Positions 17,056-25,931 of a DNA stretch of 64,000 nt are shown piece after piece. A model generated the notes under the pieces. The model was not told where the DNA came from, did no database searches, and saw nothing but the letters and a program-made list of their open reading frames with translations. Position 1 is the first letter of the stretch. Every line of letters begins with the position of its first letter. The translations under genes were made by a program, and so were the position numbers. The stretch is from MED-G105 sp965263305 (lineage in GTDB: Bacteria; Pseudomonadota; Alphaproteobacteria; Caulobacterales; Parvularculaceae): assembly GCA_965263305.1 (NCBI GenBank), contig OZ253666.1, forward strand, positions 3,472,001 through 3,536,000. The letters are read 5' to 3'.

Positions 17056-19020
17056 ATGACGCAAGCGCCATCACCGACTTCCTCTGTCATTCCAGCGCCA
17101 AAAACCGCCGTGGAGCGCGCCCTTGTGACAAAGGCGCAATATGAAGCGCAATACGCCGCGTCAGTCGCGGATCCTGACCAGTTTTGGGCGAGCGTCGCAG
17201 AGCGCATTCAATGGGCGACGCCCTTCACGACGGTCAAAGACGTTTCGTTTCAGAAAGACGATTTCCACATTCGCTGGTTTGAAGACGGCGCGCTGAATGT
17301 TTGTGTTAACTGCCTTGACCGTCACTTACCGACCCGCGCCGATGAAACGGCGATCATCTGGGAAGGGGACAATCCAGACGACGCTAAGCACATTTCTTAC
17401 CGGGCATTACATGAAGACGTCTCGCGCATGGCGAATGTCCTAAAGGCACGGGGCGTCAAAAAGGGCGATCGGGTGATCATCTATATGCCGATGATTCCGG
17501 AGGCGGCTGCGGCAATGCTCGCTTGCGCCAGGATTGGCGCTGTGCATTCCGTGGTCTTCGGCGGATTTTCTCCTGAAGCGCTCGCCAGTCGCCTCGATGA
17601 TTGCGGCGCAGTCGCAGTCATCACCGCCGATGAAGGTGTGCGCGGCGGTAAATCAACCCCCATGAAAGGCAATGTTGATGCTGCCATCGACAAAGCCTCG
17701 ACGGGTAGCGATGTACGATTGGTTTTGGTGGTGCGCCGCACCGGCGGCGCTATCGCCTGGAACTCGGGCCGTGACCATTGGTGGCACGAAGCCCGCGAAG
17801 ATGTCTCCCCCGATTGTCCACCTGAGATCATGAACGCCGAAGACCCTTTATTTATTCTGTATACTTCCGGCTCAACGGGAAAACCAAAAGGGGTTCTGCA
17901 CACAACAGGCGGATATATTGTCTATGCATCCTATACCCACGAAATCGTTTTTGATTATAAACCGGGTGAGATTTATTGGTGCACCGCAGATATCGGATGG
18001 GTGACCGGCCATAGCTACATCGTCTATGGGCCTTTAGCCAATGGCGCGACAACCGTGATGTTTGAGGGGGTGCCGACCTATCCGGACGTGTCGCGTTTTT
18101 GGAAAGTGTGCGAGAAGCACAAGGTCAATGTTTTTTACACGGCGCCCACGGCGTTACGGGCGTTAATGCGCGATGGCGATGAGCCAGTAAAAAGCGCGGA
18201 TCTATCTTCATTACGGTTACTAGGCACCGTGGGGGAGCCCATCAATCCGGAAGCATGGCTTTGGTATCACCGCGTGGTGGGCGGAGAAAAGCTCCCCATC
18301 GTTGACACCTGGTGGCAGACAGAGACTGGCGGGGTTCTTATCTCGCCCTTGCCGGGCGCAACGGATATGAAACCAGGATCCGCCACGAAGCCGTTTTTTG
18401 GCGTGCAACCCGCCCTTGTTAATGCCGAGGGCGCCATTCTGGAAGGTGCGGTGAGCGGCAACCTTGTGTTGCTAGATTCATGGCCCGGACAAATGCGCAC
18501 CGTTTTCGGGGACCATCAACGCTTTATTGATACGTACTTCTCGACTTATCCTGGCATGTATTTCACCGGCGACGGCGCCCGCCGGGACGAAGATGGCTAT
18601 TACTGGATCACCGGGCGGGTTGATGACGTTCTCAACGTCTCAGGCCATCGTCTTGGGACGGCGGAAATTGAAAGCGCTCTCGTCGCCCATAAAGATGTCG
18701 CCGAAGCGGCGGTCGTCGGATTTCCCCACGATATCAAAGGGCAAGGCGTCTACGCTTATGTCACTCTGATGGAAGGCGTCGCCATGGATGGCGCGTTGGA
18801 TAAAACCCTGTCCGACTGGGTGCGCCAAGAAATCGGCCCGATTGCGAAACCGGACCATATTCAGTTCGCCCCGTCGCTGCCCAAAACGCGTTCTGGTAAG
18901 ATTATGCGCCGTATTCTGCGCAAGATTGCAGAGAATGATGTTAGTAATCTGGGCGATATATCGACACTGGCGGATCCATCGGTCGTCGACCAGTTAATCG
19001 CGGCGCGAAAGGCGGATTAG
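17056..19020 (+). CDS. acs: Acetyl-CoA synthetase
   Basis: 654 residues, the normal length. ATP/AMP-binding motif YTSGSTGKPKG near residue 270, WWQTETGG near residue 420, YFTGDGARRDEDGYYWITGR near residue 500, and the C-terminal PKTRSGKIMRR with the Lys usually controlled by acetylation. It activates acetate to acetyl-CoA through acetyl-AMP in the cytoplasm. It is a separate unit; the 52-base gap after the hydroxylase gene could permit readthrough. It converges on phhA with 11 bases between the stops. Confidence 0.97.
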   Translation: MTQAPSPTSSVIPAPKTAVERALVTKAQYEAQYAASVADPDQFWASVAERIQWATPFTTVKDVSFQKDDFHIRWFEDGALNVCVNCLDRHLPTRADETAIIWEGDNPDDAKHISYRALHEDVSRMANVLKARGVKKGDRVIIYMPMIPEAAAAMLACARIGAVHSVVFGGFSPEALASRLDDCGAVAVITADEGVRGGKSTPMKGNVDAAIDKASTGSDVRLVLVVRRTGGAIAWNSGRDHWWHEAREDVSPDCPPEIMNAEDPLFILYTSGSTGKPKGVLHTTGGYIVYASYTHEIVFDYKPGEIYWCTADIGWVTGHSYIVYGPLANGATTVMFEGVPTYPDVSRFWKVCEKHKVNVFYTAPTALRALMRDGDEPVKSADLSSLRLLGTVGEPINPEAWLWYHRVVGGEKLPIVDTWWQTETGGVLISPLPGATDMKPGSATKPFFGVQPALVNAEGAILEGAVSGNLVLLDSWPGQMRTVFGDHQRFIDTYFSTYPGMYFTGDGARRDEDGYYWITGRVDDVLNVSGHRLGTAEIESALVAHKDVAEAAVVGFPHDIKGQGVYAYVTLMEGVAMDGALDKTLSDWVRQEIGPIAKPDHIQFAPSLPKTRSGKIMRRILRKIAENDVSNLGDISTLADPSVVDQLIAARKAD

Positions 19021-19031
19021 CGAACAGCGGT

Positions 19032-19895
19032 TCAAAACTCTCCGCGTGTCACCAAGCGATCGGTGTCCAAAACATGTTCAGGATCGATGCTGGGCTTACT
19101 GGAAAGTTGCTCGTAATAGGGCGTAAAATCTTGGTCGCAGATCTCGAACAATTGTTGAAAGTCATCGACGACAAAATAGGTTTTTTGGAAATCGTCGACC
19201 ATGTAATCGGTCATCAAGACCCGTTCTAAATCGAATGCGACGCGATGGGGTTTCTTGCTCTCAAGAGAGTAAAGCGTTTCATCTTTAGAAGATAGCATCC
19301 CGGCCCCAAACGCTCGCAATCCATCCTTCGTCTGGATAAGTCCGAATTCAACGATATACCAATACAATCGCGCCAGCATTTTCTGCGCGCCATGTTCCAA
19401 CGCCTTTGGGCCGCCCTTGCCGTATTTCTCCATGTACCCCGCAAAAACCGGATTGAGGAGCAGCGGTACATGGCCAAAGAAATCATGGAAAATATCTGGC
19501 TCGACAAGATAATCGAGTTCGTCCGCTTTGCGGATCCACCAAGAGACGGGAAACCTCTTATTGGCGAGATGATCGAAAAATACGCCGTCCGGGATCAGCC
19601 CCGGCACCGCGACGAGGTTCCAACCGGTGGCCGCCTCCAATACGCGGTTTGCATCATCCAATCGCGGGATACCGTCCTGTGCGTTTAGTTTTTCCAGCCC
19701 ATCGATAAATTCATTCGCCGCGTATCCAGGCAAGAGCGCAGACTGGCGATCATAGAGAAATCGCCATCGTGCGTGCTCTTCATCCGTATAGGTCTCATAG
19801 GGTTGAGGGACCGTATAATCGGCGGCCATATTGTCATAATCACCCCGTAACTCATGGGAGGTATTGGCGGTGAATGGATTCGCAGCTTCGATCAT
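19032..19895 (-). CDS. phhA: Phenylalanine 4-hydroxylase
   Basis: 287 residues, the bacterial single-domain form. The iron-binding motif FHDFFGHVPLL supplies two His and YWYIVEFGLI the Glu ligand. The enzyme converts phenylalanine to tyrosine with a tetrahydropterin cofactor and oxygen, opening the degradation route through homogentisate. The divergent Lrp/AsnC gene upstream is a common partner and probable activator. No pterin carbinolamine dehydratase gene is nearby. Confidence 0.96.
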   Translation of the reverse strand: MIEAANPFTANTSHELRGDYDNMAADYTVPQPYETYTDEEHARWRFLYDRQSALLPGYAANEFIDGLEKLNAQDGIPRLDDANRVLEAATGWNLVAVPGLIPDGVFFDHLANKRFPVSWWIRKADELDYLVEPDIFHDFFGHVPLLLNPVFAGYMEKYGKGGPKALEHGAQKMLARLYWYIVEFGLIQTKDGLRAFGAGMLSSKDETLYSLESKKPHRVAFDLERVLMTDYMVDDFQKTYFVVDDFQQLFEICDQDFTPYYEQLSSKPSIDPEHVLDTDRLVTRGEF

Positions 19896-19997
19896 CGGGG
19901 GGGCTCCTCGTCGGATGTCGGATCTTCACAATGAGCCATGCCGCTTAGGATTGTTGGCTTTTATATTGCGATAACAAACAAAATTTAGGATAATTTC

Positions 19998-20024
19998 CCG
20001 TAATTCTGTCGAATTCCGTAAATT
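19998..20024. promoter_or_regulatory. Direct repeat in phhA-lrp intergenic region, candidate Lrp/AsnC site
   Basis: CCGTAATT (19998-20005) recurs as CCGTAAATT (20016-20024), 18 bases apart, with an AATTC-TGTC-GAATT inverted pair between them. AT-rich phased repeats between a divergent Lrp-type regulator and its likely target are the usual setting for such sites. Confidence 0.45.
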
Positions 20025-20056
20025 ATTCAGAAATTTGCTTTCTGCATCAGAGCGCT

Positions 20057-20515
20057 ATGAAGATTGATTCCATCGACCGCAAAATCATCACCCTTCTGCA
20101 AGAAGACGCCCGACGCACCCATGGCGAGGTCGCCCTTGCTGTCGGCTTATCCCAATCCGCATGCCATCGCCGCGTTCAGCGCCTGCAGGACGAAGGCATC
20201 ATCACCAGCTACTCTGCGGTGATTGACCGAAAAAAAGTCGGCCTGGCTATACTGGGCTATGTCTTTGTGAAAATGGAAAGTCATGACACGGCGCTATTAC
20301 AAAAATTTGTCCACGGCGTTGAAGCCATTGACGAGATAGTCGCCTGTTACGCGATTTCCGGCGGGGGCGATTACCTATTACAGGTCGTGGCGTCGGATAT
20401 GGAGGCGTTTTCTGAAATCGCCCTGAAACGTGTCGTCAGACTGCCGGGCGTGAAAGATTCCACAACAAATTTTGTGCTTTCGACCCTCAAGTCGAAGCCG
20501 ACATGGCCGATTTAA
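20057..20515 (+). CDS. Lrp/AsnC-family transcriptional regulator
   Basis: 152 residues. N-terminal helix-turn-helix (IDRKIITLLQEDARRTHGEV, then GLSQSACHRRVQRLQDEGII) and a C-terminal ligand-binding RAM domain with VACYAISGGGDYLLQVV. It lies divergent from phhA and probably controls it in response to an aromatic amino acid; in related bacteria PhhR-like control of phhA is common, but that protein is a different family, so the link here rests on position alone. Confidence 0.92.
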   Translation: MKIDSIDRKIITLLQEDARRTHGEVALAVGLSQSACHRRVQRLQDEGIITSYSAVIDRKKVGLAILGYVFVKMESHDTALLQKFVHGVEAIDEIVACYAISGGGDYLLQVVASDMEAFSEIALKRVVRLPGVKDSTTNFVLSTLKSKPTWPI

Positions 20516-20642
20516 GCATGCCCAGCAGGATCAGCTAAAATTGGATCGCCTTCCTTTCGTCGAAAGCGCCGTTTTAAACGCAGTGCGAGCATTTCTTGAC
20601 AGCGCATTTCACCCCCACTAGGCCGGTATCCCTGACGATCAG

Positions 20643-21635
20643 ATGAGCGGGATGGCGATGACCACGTTTGAAGCGATCATTGCCGGGACCGGCAGTTATC
20701 TTCCAGAGAACATTGTAACGAATGCGGACCTGACCAAGCGCGTTGACACGTCCGATGAATGGATACGCTCACGCAGCGGGATCACCCAACGCCATATGAC
20801 CGCCGAGGGTGAGACGACGTCGGATCTCGCAGCCGCCGCGGGGTTACGCGCGATTGAGGCGGCGGGACTTACGCCATCGGATATTGATCTCATCATCGTC
20901 GCGACCGTCACGCCCGACACCACATTTCCGGCAACCGCCGTGCATGTCCAACGAAAAATCGGCGCCCCGGCCGGACCAGCCTTTGACCTCTCCGCAGCTT
21001 GCGCGGGGTTCGTCTATGCCCTCTCAACAGCCCATGGCCTGCTAATGGCGGAACAGGCGCAAAACGCCCTCATCATTGGCGCTGACAATCTCACTTGCTT
21101 TTTGGATTGGAACGACCGCGCTACGAGCGTTTTATTCGGCGATGGCGCGGGCGCCGTAGTGCTTTCACGTAAACCGGCAAGCGCCATTGACCGCCGCCGT
21201 GGGATCCTTGCAACCCATATCCGCTCCGATGGACGATACGCCGATCTTCTATATGCAGATGGCGGCCCCTCTTCGACGGGCACCGTGGGCCAGGTGCGGA
21301 TGAATGGGCGGGAAGTGTTTCGCCACGCCGTTGAGGAAATTTCAGGCGCGGTTACCGCTGTCACAAAGAAGGTTGGTGTTTCTTGTGGTCACATCGATTG
21401 GTTTGTGCCCCATCAGGCAAATATTCGGATTATTCAGTCTTGCGCAAAGAAACTAGCTCTTCCGGACTCGCGCATTATCGTGACGATCGATCAACATGCG
21501 AACACGTCATCGGCCTCCATTCCCCTCGCCCTTGATGCCGGCGTCCGGGATGGCAGAATTGTCAGAGACCAATTGTTGGTGTTCGCCGCTTTAGGCGGCG
21601 GCCTCGCCTGGGGGAGCGCGCTTGTGCGCTACTAG
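20643..21635 (+). CDS. fabH: 3-oxoacyl-ACP synthase III (KAS III) FabH-type
   Basis: 330 residues (start 20643; a second ATG at 20655 is possible). The catalytic triad is visible: DLSAACAGFVYAL with the Cys near residue 115, WFVPHQANIRII with the His near 255, and HANTSSASIPLAL with the Asn near 285. It condenses an acyl-CoA with malonyl-ACP to start fatty acid synthesis. It is not in the usual plsX-fabH-ihfA block, so it may be a second, specialised KAS III; ordinary FabH is the alternative. Weak TTGACA at 20596-20601 upstream has no good -10. Confidence 0.88.
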   Translation: MSGMAMTTFEAIIAGTGSYLPENIVTNADLTKRVDTSDEWIRSRSGITQRHMTAEGETTSDLAAAAGLRAIEAAGLTPSDIDLIIVATVTPDTTFPATAVHVQRKIGAPAGPAFDLSAACAGFVYALSTAHGLLMAEQAQNALIIGADNLTCFLDWNDRATSVLFGDGAGAVVLSRKPASAIDRRRGILATHIRSDGRYADLLYADGGPSSTGTVGQVRMNGREVFRHAVEEISGAVTAVTKKVGVSCGHIDWFVPHQANIRIIQSCAKKLALPDSRIIVTIDQHANTSSASIPLALDAGVRDGRIVRDQLLVFAALGGGLAWGSALVRY

Positions 21636-21654
21636 AGGCTAACTTTCTTTCGAG

Positions 21655-22311
21655 TTATGCGCCTCGTGTCGCCTGTTTCTTGCCGCGGGCAAGACCAAGC
21701 CCGAAAAGCCCTGATAAAAGAAACGCAAACGCGCCCGGTAACGGCACCTCAGAGATGTCATCGCCGGTCGTGGCGGCCGTCGACAGCGTAAAAACAGCAT
21801 AGGTGAATACTGATGAGATCGCTGTATCCGTCAGTAGACCAATGGCTGTTACATTCAGGACCGCGTCTAGCATTTCATCGCTGTTGTTTACAATTCTGAG
21901 GCCATTGACATTGCTGCCACCAGGTAAATCAGTTGGCAGAATGATTTGACATAAATTGGGATCGCTACAGCCACGAACAAGAGCTGGCGCACTGTCGAAA
22001 TCGCCGAGCGCGACATCGAGTAAGACTTGGTCCAGAAGCGCTTGGGCCGCGACGAGAGCAATGGGATTTGGACCAAATGGACCGACAATGCCCCCACCGC
22101 ACGTATCAAACAAAGAGACGCAGGAGCCGTCGAGAAACTGAACGTCGTAGATTTCCTCACCAACCATGACGCCTTCCGCGCCAATTAGTTCGCCGTCTTC
22201 AATGAGGAGTGTAACGGCCCCTGCGATAGCAGGCGCTGTGCTAAACGCGGTCGCAACAAAAAACGTCAAAACGCCAACGACGCCACGTAGCAAGCGACAC
22301 AAATTTGTCAT
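21655..22311 (-). CDS. Secreted protein with VPLPA-type C-terminal sorting signal
   Basis: 218 residues from the ATG at 22311, with GGGGGTT just upstream. N-terminal signal peptide (hydrophobic GVVGVLTFFVATAF, cleavage near APAIAGA). The middle has four Cys residues in DGSCVSLFDTCGGG and RGCSDPNLCQ and no recognised domain. The last 30 residues read EVPLPGAFAFLLSGLFGLGL then ARGKK: the VPLPA-CTERM layout of a short motif, a membrane helix and a basic tail, normally processed by an exosortase. No exosortase gene is in this window. Confidence 0.8.
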   Translation of the reverse strand: MTNLCRLLRGVVGVLTFFVATAFSTAPAIAGAVTLLIEDGELIGAEGVMVGEEIYDVQFLDGSCVSLFDTCGGGIVGPFGPNPIALVAAQALLDQVLLDVALGDFDSAPALVRGCSDPNLCQIILPTDLPGGSNVNGLRIVNNSDEMLDAVLNVTAIGLLTDTAISSVFTYAVFTLSTAATTGDDISEVPLPGAFAFLLSGLFGLGLARGKKQATRGA

Positions 22312-22434
22312 GTTAACCCCCAACCCCCATTTTCAATCTTCTGTCGTTTCGGATATCACCCGGTCGATCGAAAAGAAAGAAAAATCCCCCGAGATTGGTC
22401 AGTTCCTCTGAGCAGGGCCGAGGCTTGGCGATCC

Positions 22435-22890
22435 CTACTGTTTTTCCCAGGCGCCCGATGAAGATTGTCGCCAATAGGTTGCATCATGCCCGTCCGCTTT
22501 CACGGCTTTCCATAAATGGCGCGCGTCTGAAAGCGCTCCCTCATCAGCCCCATCAAAAATGAGGATGCACCGCTTAAACGGCGATAAGGCGTCCGAAGAC
22601 GATCGGGCGCCCTCTACCAGAAATAACAAATCTGGGTTGTTGTGCAAATCATCCGTATCGGTCAGCCAAACGGGTTCCCGGCTGGCGCCTTCCTCGTTCA
22701 CGGCGGCGCTATGGGGAAGAAAACTTTCGTCCGAATACGTCCATAACGCCTCGTCAAGGCGCTCAACAGATGCGCGCGAGCCGCAGCGCACCACCGCCCG
22801 CCATCCGCGTGATAAGGTCTTTTCGAGGAGGCTCGGCAACACGTTTTCCAGCCGCGCCCGCTCTAGATGGTAAAACAGAACTTCCGTCAT
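22435..22890 (-). CDS. holC: DNA polymerase III subunit chi
   Basis: 151 residues. Starts MTEVLFYHLERARLENVLPSLLEKTL and contains RGWRAVVRCGS and a LIFDGADEGAL segment, matching HolC, the clamp-loader-associated subunit that contacts single-strand binding protein. GAGAGGCG precedes the ATG. It follows pepA by 37 bases in the same direction, the common alphaproteobacterial pepA-holC pairing, so they are one operon. Confidence 0.92.
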   Translation of the reverse strand: MTEVLFYHLERARLENVLPSLLEKTLSRGWRAVVRCGSRASVERLDEALWTYSDESFLPHSAAVNEEGASREPVWLTDTDDLHNNPDLLFLVEGARSSSDALSPFKRCILIFDGADEGALSDARHLWKAVKADGHDATYWRQSSSGAWEKQ

Positions 22891-22926
22891 CGCGCCTCTC
22901 GGTCACGGATAGGCGTCAACGCGGCA

Positions 22927-24417
22927 TCACCCCTCGTAGTTTCCGCGCACCCATTCATCGAGGACCCGGACGCCAAAGCCAGTCGCGCCTTTAGGGCATG
23001 TCGGCCCGCCCTTCTTGGTCCACGCCATACCAGCGATATCTAGATGGGCCCAAACCATATCGTCTTTGATAAAGTTGCCGATAAACGCCGCCGCGGTGGA
23101 AGACCCGCCTTCCCGACCGCCGATGTTCTTCATATCCGCAACGTCGGATTTGATCATATCGTAATGGGTCTTTGTCAGCGGCATGCGCCATAACTTATCG
23201 CCGCTCGCCTCACCCGCCTCGATAAGCTGTTGCGCGAGGTCTTCATCCTTCGTGAAGACGCCGCCAAATTCGTGGGCAAGCGAAATGATGATGGCGCCGG
23301 TGAGTGTGGCAAGATCGACGACCGCTTTGGGTTTGTATTTTTCTTGCGTCCACCAAATCGCGTCACTGAGGACAAGGCGTCCCTCAGCGTCAGTGTTCAA
23401 TACTTCAACAGTTTGGCCGGACATGGTGGTGACGATATCACCTGGGCGCTGGGCGTTGCCGTCGGGCATATTCTCCACCAAGCCGATGACGCCGACGACA
23501 TTCGCCTTCGCTTTTCGACCGGCAATCGCCGCCATTGCGCCCGTGACGGCGCCGGCGCCGCCCATATCCCATTTCATGTCTTCCATGCCAGGGCCCGGCT
23601 TTAGGGAAATGCCGCCCGTATCAAACGTCACGCCCTTGCCAACAAAGGCGACGGGTGCATCGCCTTTCTTGCCGCCTTTCCATTCCATGGCGACGATTTT
23701 TGACTCCCGTATGGAGCCCTGACCGACGCCCAACAGCGCGCCCATGCCAAGCTTCTTCATCTCGGTCTCGCCGAGGACGGTGACCTTCACGCCAAGGGCT
23801 TCGAGCTCTTTGCAACGGGCGGCAAAACTCTCGGGGTATAAGATATTGGGTGGCTCAGACGCCAAATCCCGGGACAAGAAAACGCCGTCGACGACTTTGT
23901 CGAGGGACGCATGCTTTGCCCGCGCATCGCTCGCCTGTGTGCAGACCGTGACTTTTTGCAATTTGGGTTTTTGATCTTTCTCCAGCGTGGTGCGGTATTG
24001 ATCAAACCGGTAGGTTTTTAGGCGCGCGCCAATGGCGATCCGCGCGGCCAATTCACCCGCCGAGACGCCGTCGATCTCCAAACCATCGAGCAAAAACGAC
24101 GCCGCTTTTTCTTGGGACCGCAAAACCGGCGCAATCGCTGACGCCCCTAAGCGTTCCGCATCAAGGGCCGTGAACGCCTTCCCATTGCCAACGCCGACAA
24201 CAATAATACGTCGGCCTTCGAAGCCCGATAGACCATAGAAGCTCGCGACCTGCCCCAGCTTCCCCGCAAACTCCGCCGCTTTAACAGCCGATGAGAGCGC
24301 GCCATCGCTTGCCTGATCAAGCTCATCGAAAGCGGCGGTCGGGCCGCCATTATCCTTATGCGGAACGATTAAGGCCCCTGTAGCGGGCGCGGCGGCTTTG
24401 GAAAAAGTCGTTTTCAT
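22927..24417 (-). CDS. pepA: Leucyl aminopeptidase (cytosol aminopeptidase)
   Basis: 496 residues. M17-family catalytic region: VAFVGKGVTFDTGGISLKPG, DMGGAGAVTGAM, and the signature NTDAEGRL. The dinuclear metal site residues (Lys, Asp, Glu) are all present. It removes N-terminal residues from peptides in the cytoplasm; in some bacteria PepA also binds DNA at promoters and recombination sites. First gene of an operon with holC and divergent from lptF. Confidence 0.96.
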   Translation of the reverse strand: MKTTFSKAAAPATGALIVPHKDNGGPTAAFDELDQASDGALSSAVKAAEFAGKLGQVASFYGLSGFEGRRIIVVGVGNGKAFTALDAERLGASAIAPVLRSQEKAASFLLDGLEIDGVSAGELAARIAIGARLKTYRFDQYRTTLEKDQKPKLQKVTVCTQASDARAKHASLDKVVDGVFLSRDLASEPPNILYPESFAARCKELEALGVKVTVLGETEMKKLGMGALLGVGQGSIRESKIVAMEWKGGKKGDAPVAFVGKGVTFDTGGISLKPGPGMEDMKWDMGGAGAVTGAMAAIAGRKAKANVVGVIGLVENMPDGNAQRPGDIVTTMSGQTVEVLNTDAEGRLVLSDAIWWTQEKYKPKAVVDLATLTGAIIISLAHEFGGVFTKDEDLAQQLIEAGEASGDKLWRMPLTKTHYDMIKSDVADMKNIGGREGGSSTAAAFIGNFIKDDMVWAHLDIAGMAWTKKGGPTCPKGATGFGVRVLDEWVRGNYEG

Positions 24418-24680
24418 AGACCTCTAATAGTCCCTCATTATGATGATGCGCCGCAACACAAACGATGACGATGATCCGGTCGGCAGACCGACCAAAATCG
24501 AAGATCGACATGACGATAGTCTGGAAGCGGCTTTACCTGAGTTTTCACTCCTAAAAGTATTAGCGGCTTGTTTCAACCAATGGGATGCGCTCCTGCGTGT
24601 TCTTTCGCTTATGTGGTCGACCTTGTCATCGAAAGGCCGTAAAGCAAGATCACAAATCGAGAAGCACAATTGGCTTCTCG

Positions 24681-25931
24681 ATGAAGCCGTTACCTGTTGA
24701 GCGATTGGTGCAAAGCATCGACCGATACATTCTACGCCAGCTGTTCGCGCCGCTTCTGGTGGGCGTGATCGTGATCACGGCAATCGTTTGGCTGACGCAA
24801 AGCCTTCAGCGCCTCGATCTTGTCATCGACTATGGCGAAGGTTGGGGAGATTTCGCCCTCCTCACCCTCCTACTTATTCCGAGCTTGCTGGTCGTGGTGT
24901 TGCCCTTCGCTGTTTTCGGCGCCGCTCTTTTTGCCTTTCAGCGATTAATGGCCGATAGCGAAATTTCCGTGATGTTCGCATCGGGCCTTAGTAAAATGCG
25001 ATTGGCGCGGCCGCTTCTTCTCCTTGCGGCTCTTTCATCGGCAATGGTGCTGTGGCTCAATCTAGACCTGATGCCGCGAAGCTATCGCCAACTCAAAGAA
25101 CAGATCGCGGCCTTGCGTGCAGACTTCGCCTCCGCCGTTTTGCGGGCTGGTGAATTCACGGCCCTGGGCGACGATTTCACTGTCTATGTGGAAGAAGCGT
25201 TACCTGGTGGTCGGTTTAACGGGCTACTCATTCACGATTACCGAGATCGGGAACGCCCGATCACGTATATGGCCCAGCGGGCGCTTTTGCGGGGGTCGAC
25301 GACGGGGCCCATTTTGTATCTTTCCAATGGCAATCGACAAAGCGCGGGAGGCGCTGGGCTTGATATTGTGCTGTTCGATCAAACGGCAATCAACATCACG
25401 GCCTTTACGGGGGGATCTGGACAGGTTCACCTTGAAACTACCGAACGATATCTTGGTGAGCTATTGCACCCAGATTTGTCAAACACTTGGGAGCGCGAGA
25501 ACGCAGGAACGTTGATTGCCGAAGGGCACGCGCGACTTGCGGCGCCGCTTTATCCTTTCGCCTACGCCTTTATTGCGCTCTATATTTTGTTAGGCGGCGC
25601 ATACAGCCGACGGGGCCATGGCGTGAAAATTCTCATCGCCTGTTGTCTCGCCGGTGGTGTTCGGATCATCGCCTTTGTCGTTCAAAGCATCGCGGCGGAG
25701 ACGGGCGCTTATTGGATGTTGTACCTATTACCAGTGATGGCGGGGTTCGGCGTCATCCTTGTGATGAATGACAGCGCGCAGCGGGCATTGCGCCGCTTAT
25801 GGTCGCCGTTTGGAAAACAACTTGTCAAAGATGATGACGACGAGAATGATCGTAAATCCAAAAAAACTTTATTGGGCTCGTTGCCTTCTTTGACGGACAA
25901 ATCCAACCAGGTGACGGGGGATGCCGTATGA
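24681..25931 (+). CDS. lptF: LPS export permease LptF
   Basis: 416 residues from the ATG at 24681 (MKPLPVERLVQSIDRYILRQ); the reading frame extends further left but without similarity, and no strong ribosome site decides between the ATG and downstream GTG/TTG codons. YjgP/YjgQ family: three hydrophobic segments in the N-terminal part, a periplasmic beta-jellyroll region, and three segments at the C-terminal end. With LptG and LptB it extracts lipopolysaccharide from the inner membrane. The cytoplasmic tail is very acidic (DDDDENDRKSKK). Overlaps lptG by four bases. Confidence 0.93.
   Translation: MKPLPVERLVQSIDRYILRQLFAPLLVGVIVITAIVWLTQSLQRLDLVIDYGEGWGDFALLTLLLIPSLLVVVLPFAVFGAALFAFQRLMADSEISVMFASGLSKMRLARPLLLLAALSSAMVLWLNLDLMPRSYRQLKEQIAALRADFASAVLRAGEFTALGDDFTVYVEEALPGGRFNGLLIHDYRDRERPITYMAQRALLRGSTTGPILYLSNGNRQSAGGAGLDIVLFDQTAINITAFTGGSGQVHLETTERYLGELLHPDLSNTWERENAGTLIAEGHARLAAPLYPFAYAFIALYILLGGAYSRRGHGVKILIACCLAGGVRIIAFVVQSIAAETGAYWMLYLLPVMAGFGVILVMNDSAQRALRRLWSPFGKQLVKDDDDENDRKSKKTLLGSLPSLTDKSNQVTGDAV

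Noticed and set aside
23183..23722. 179-residue plus-strand frame
   Set aside because: Entirely antisense to pepA, no recognisable domain.
24440..24700. 86-residue plus-strand frame between pepA and lptF
   Set aside because: No similarity visible and no ribosome site; it overlaps the lptF start.
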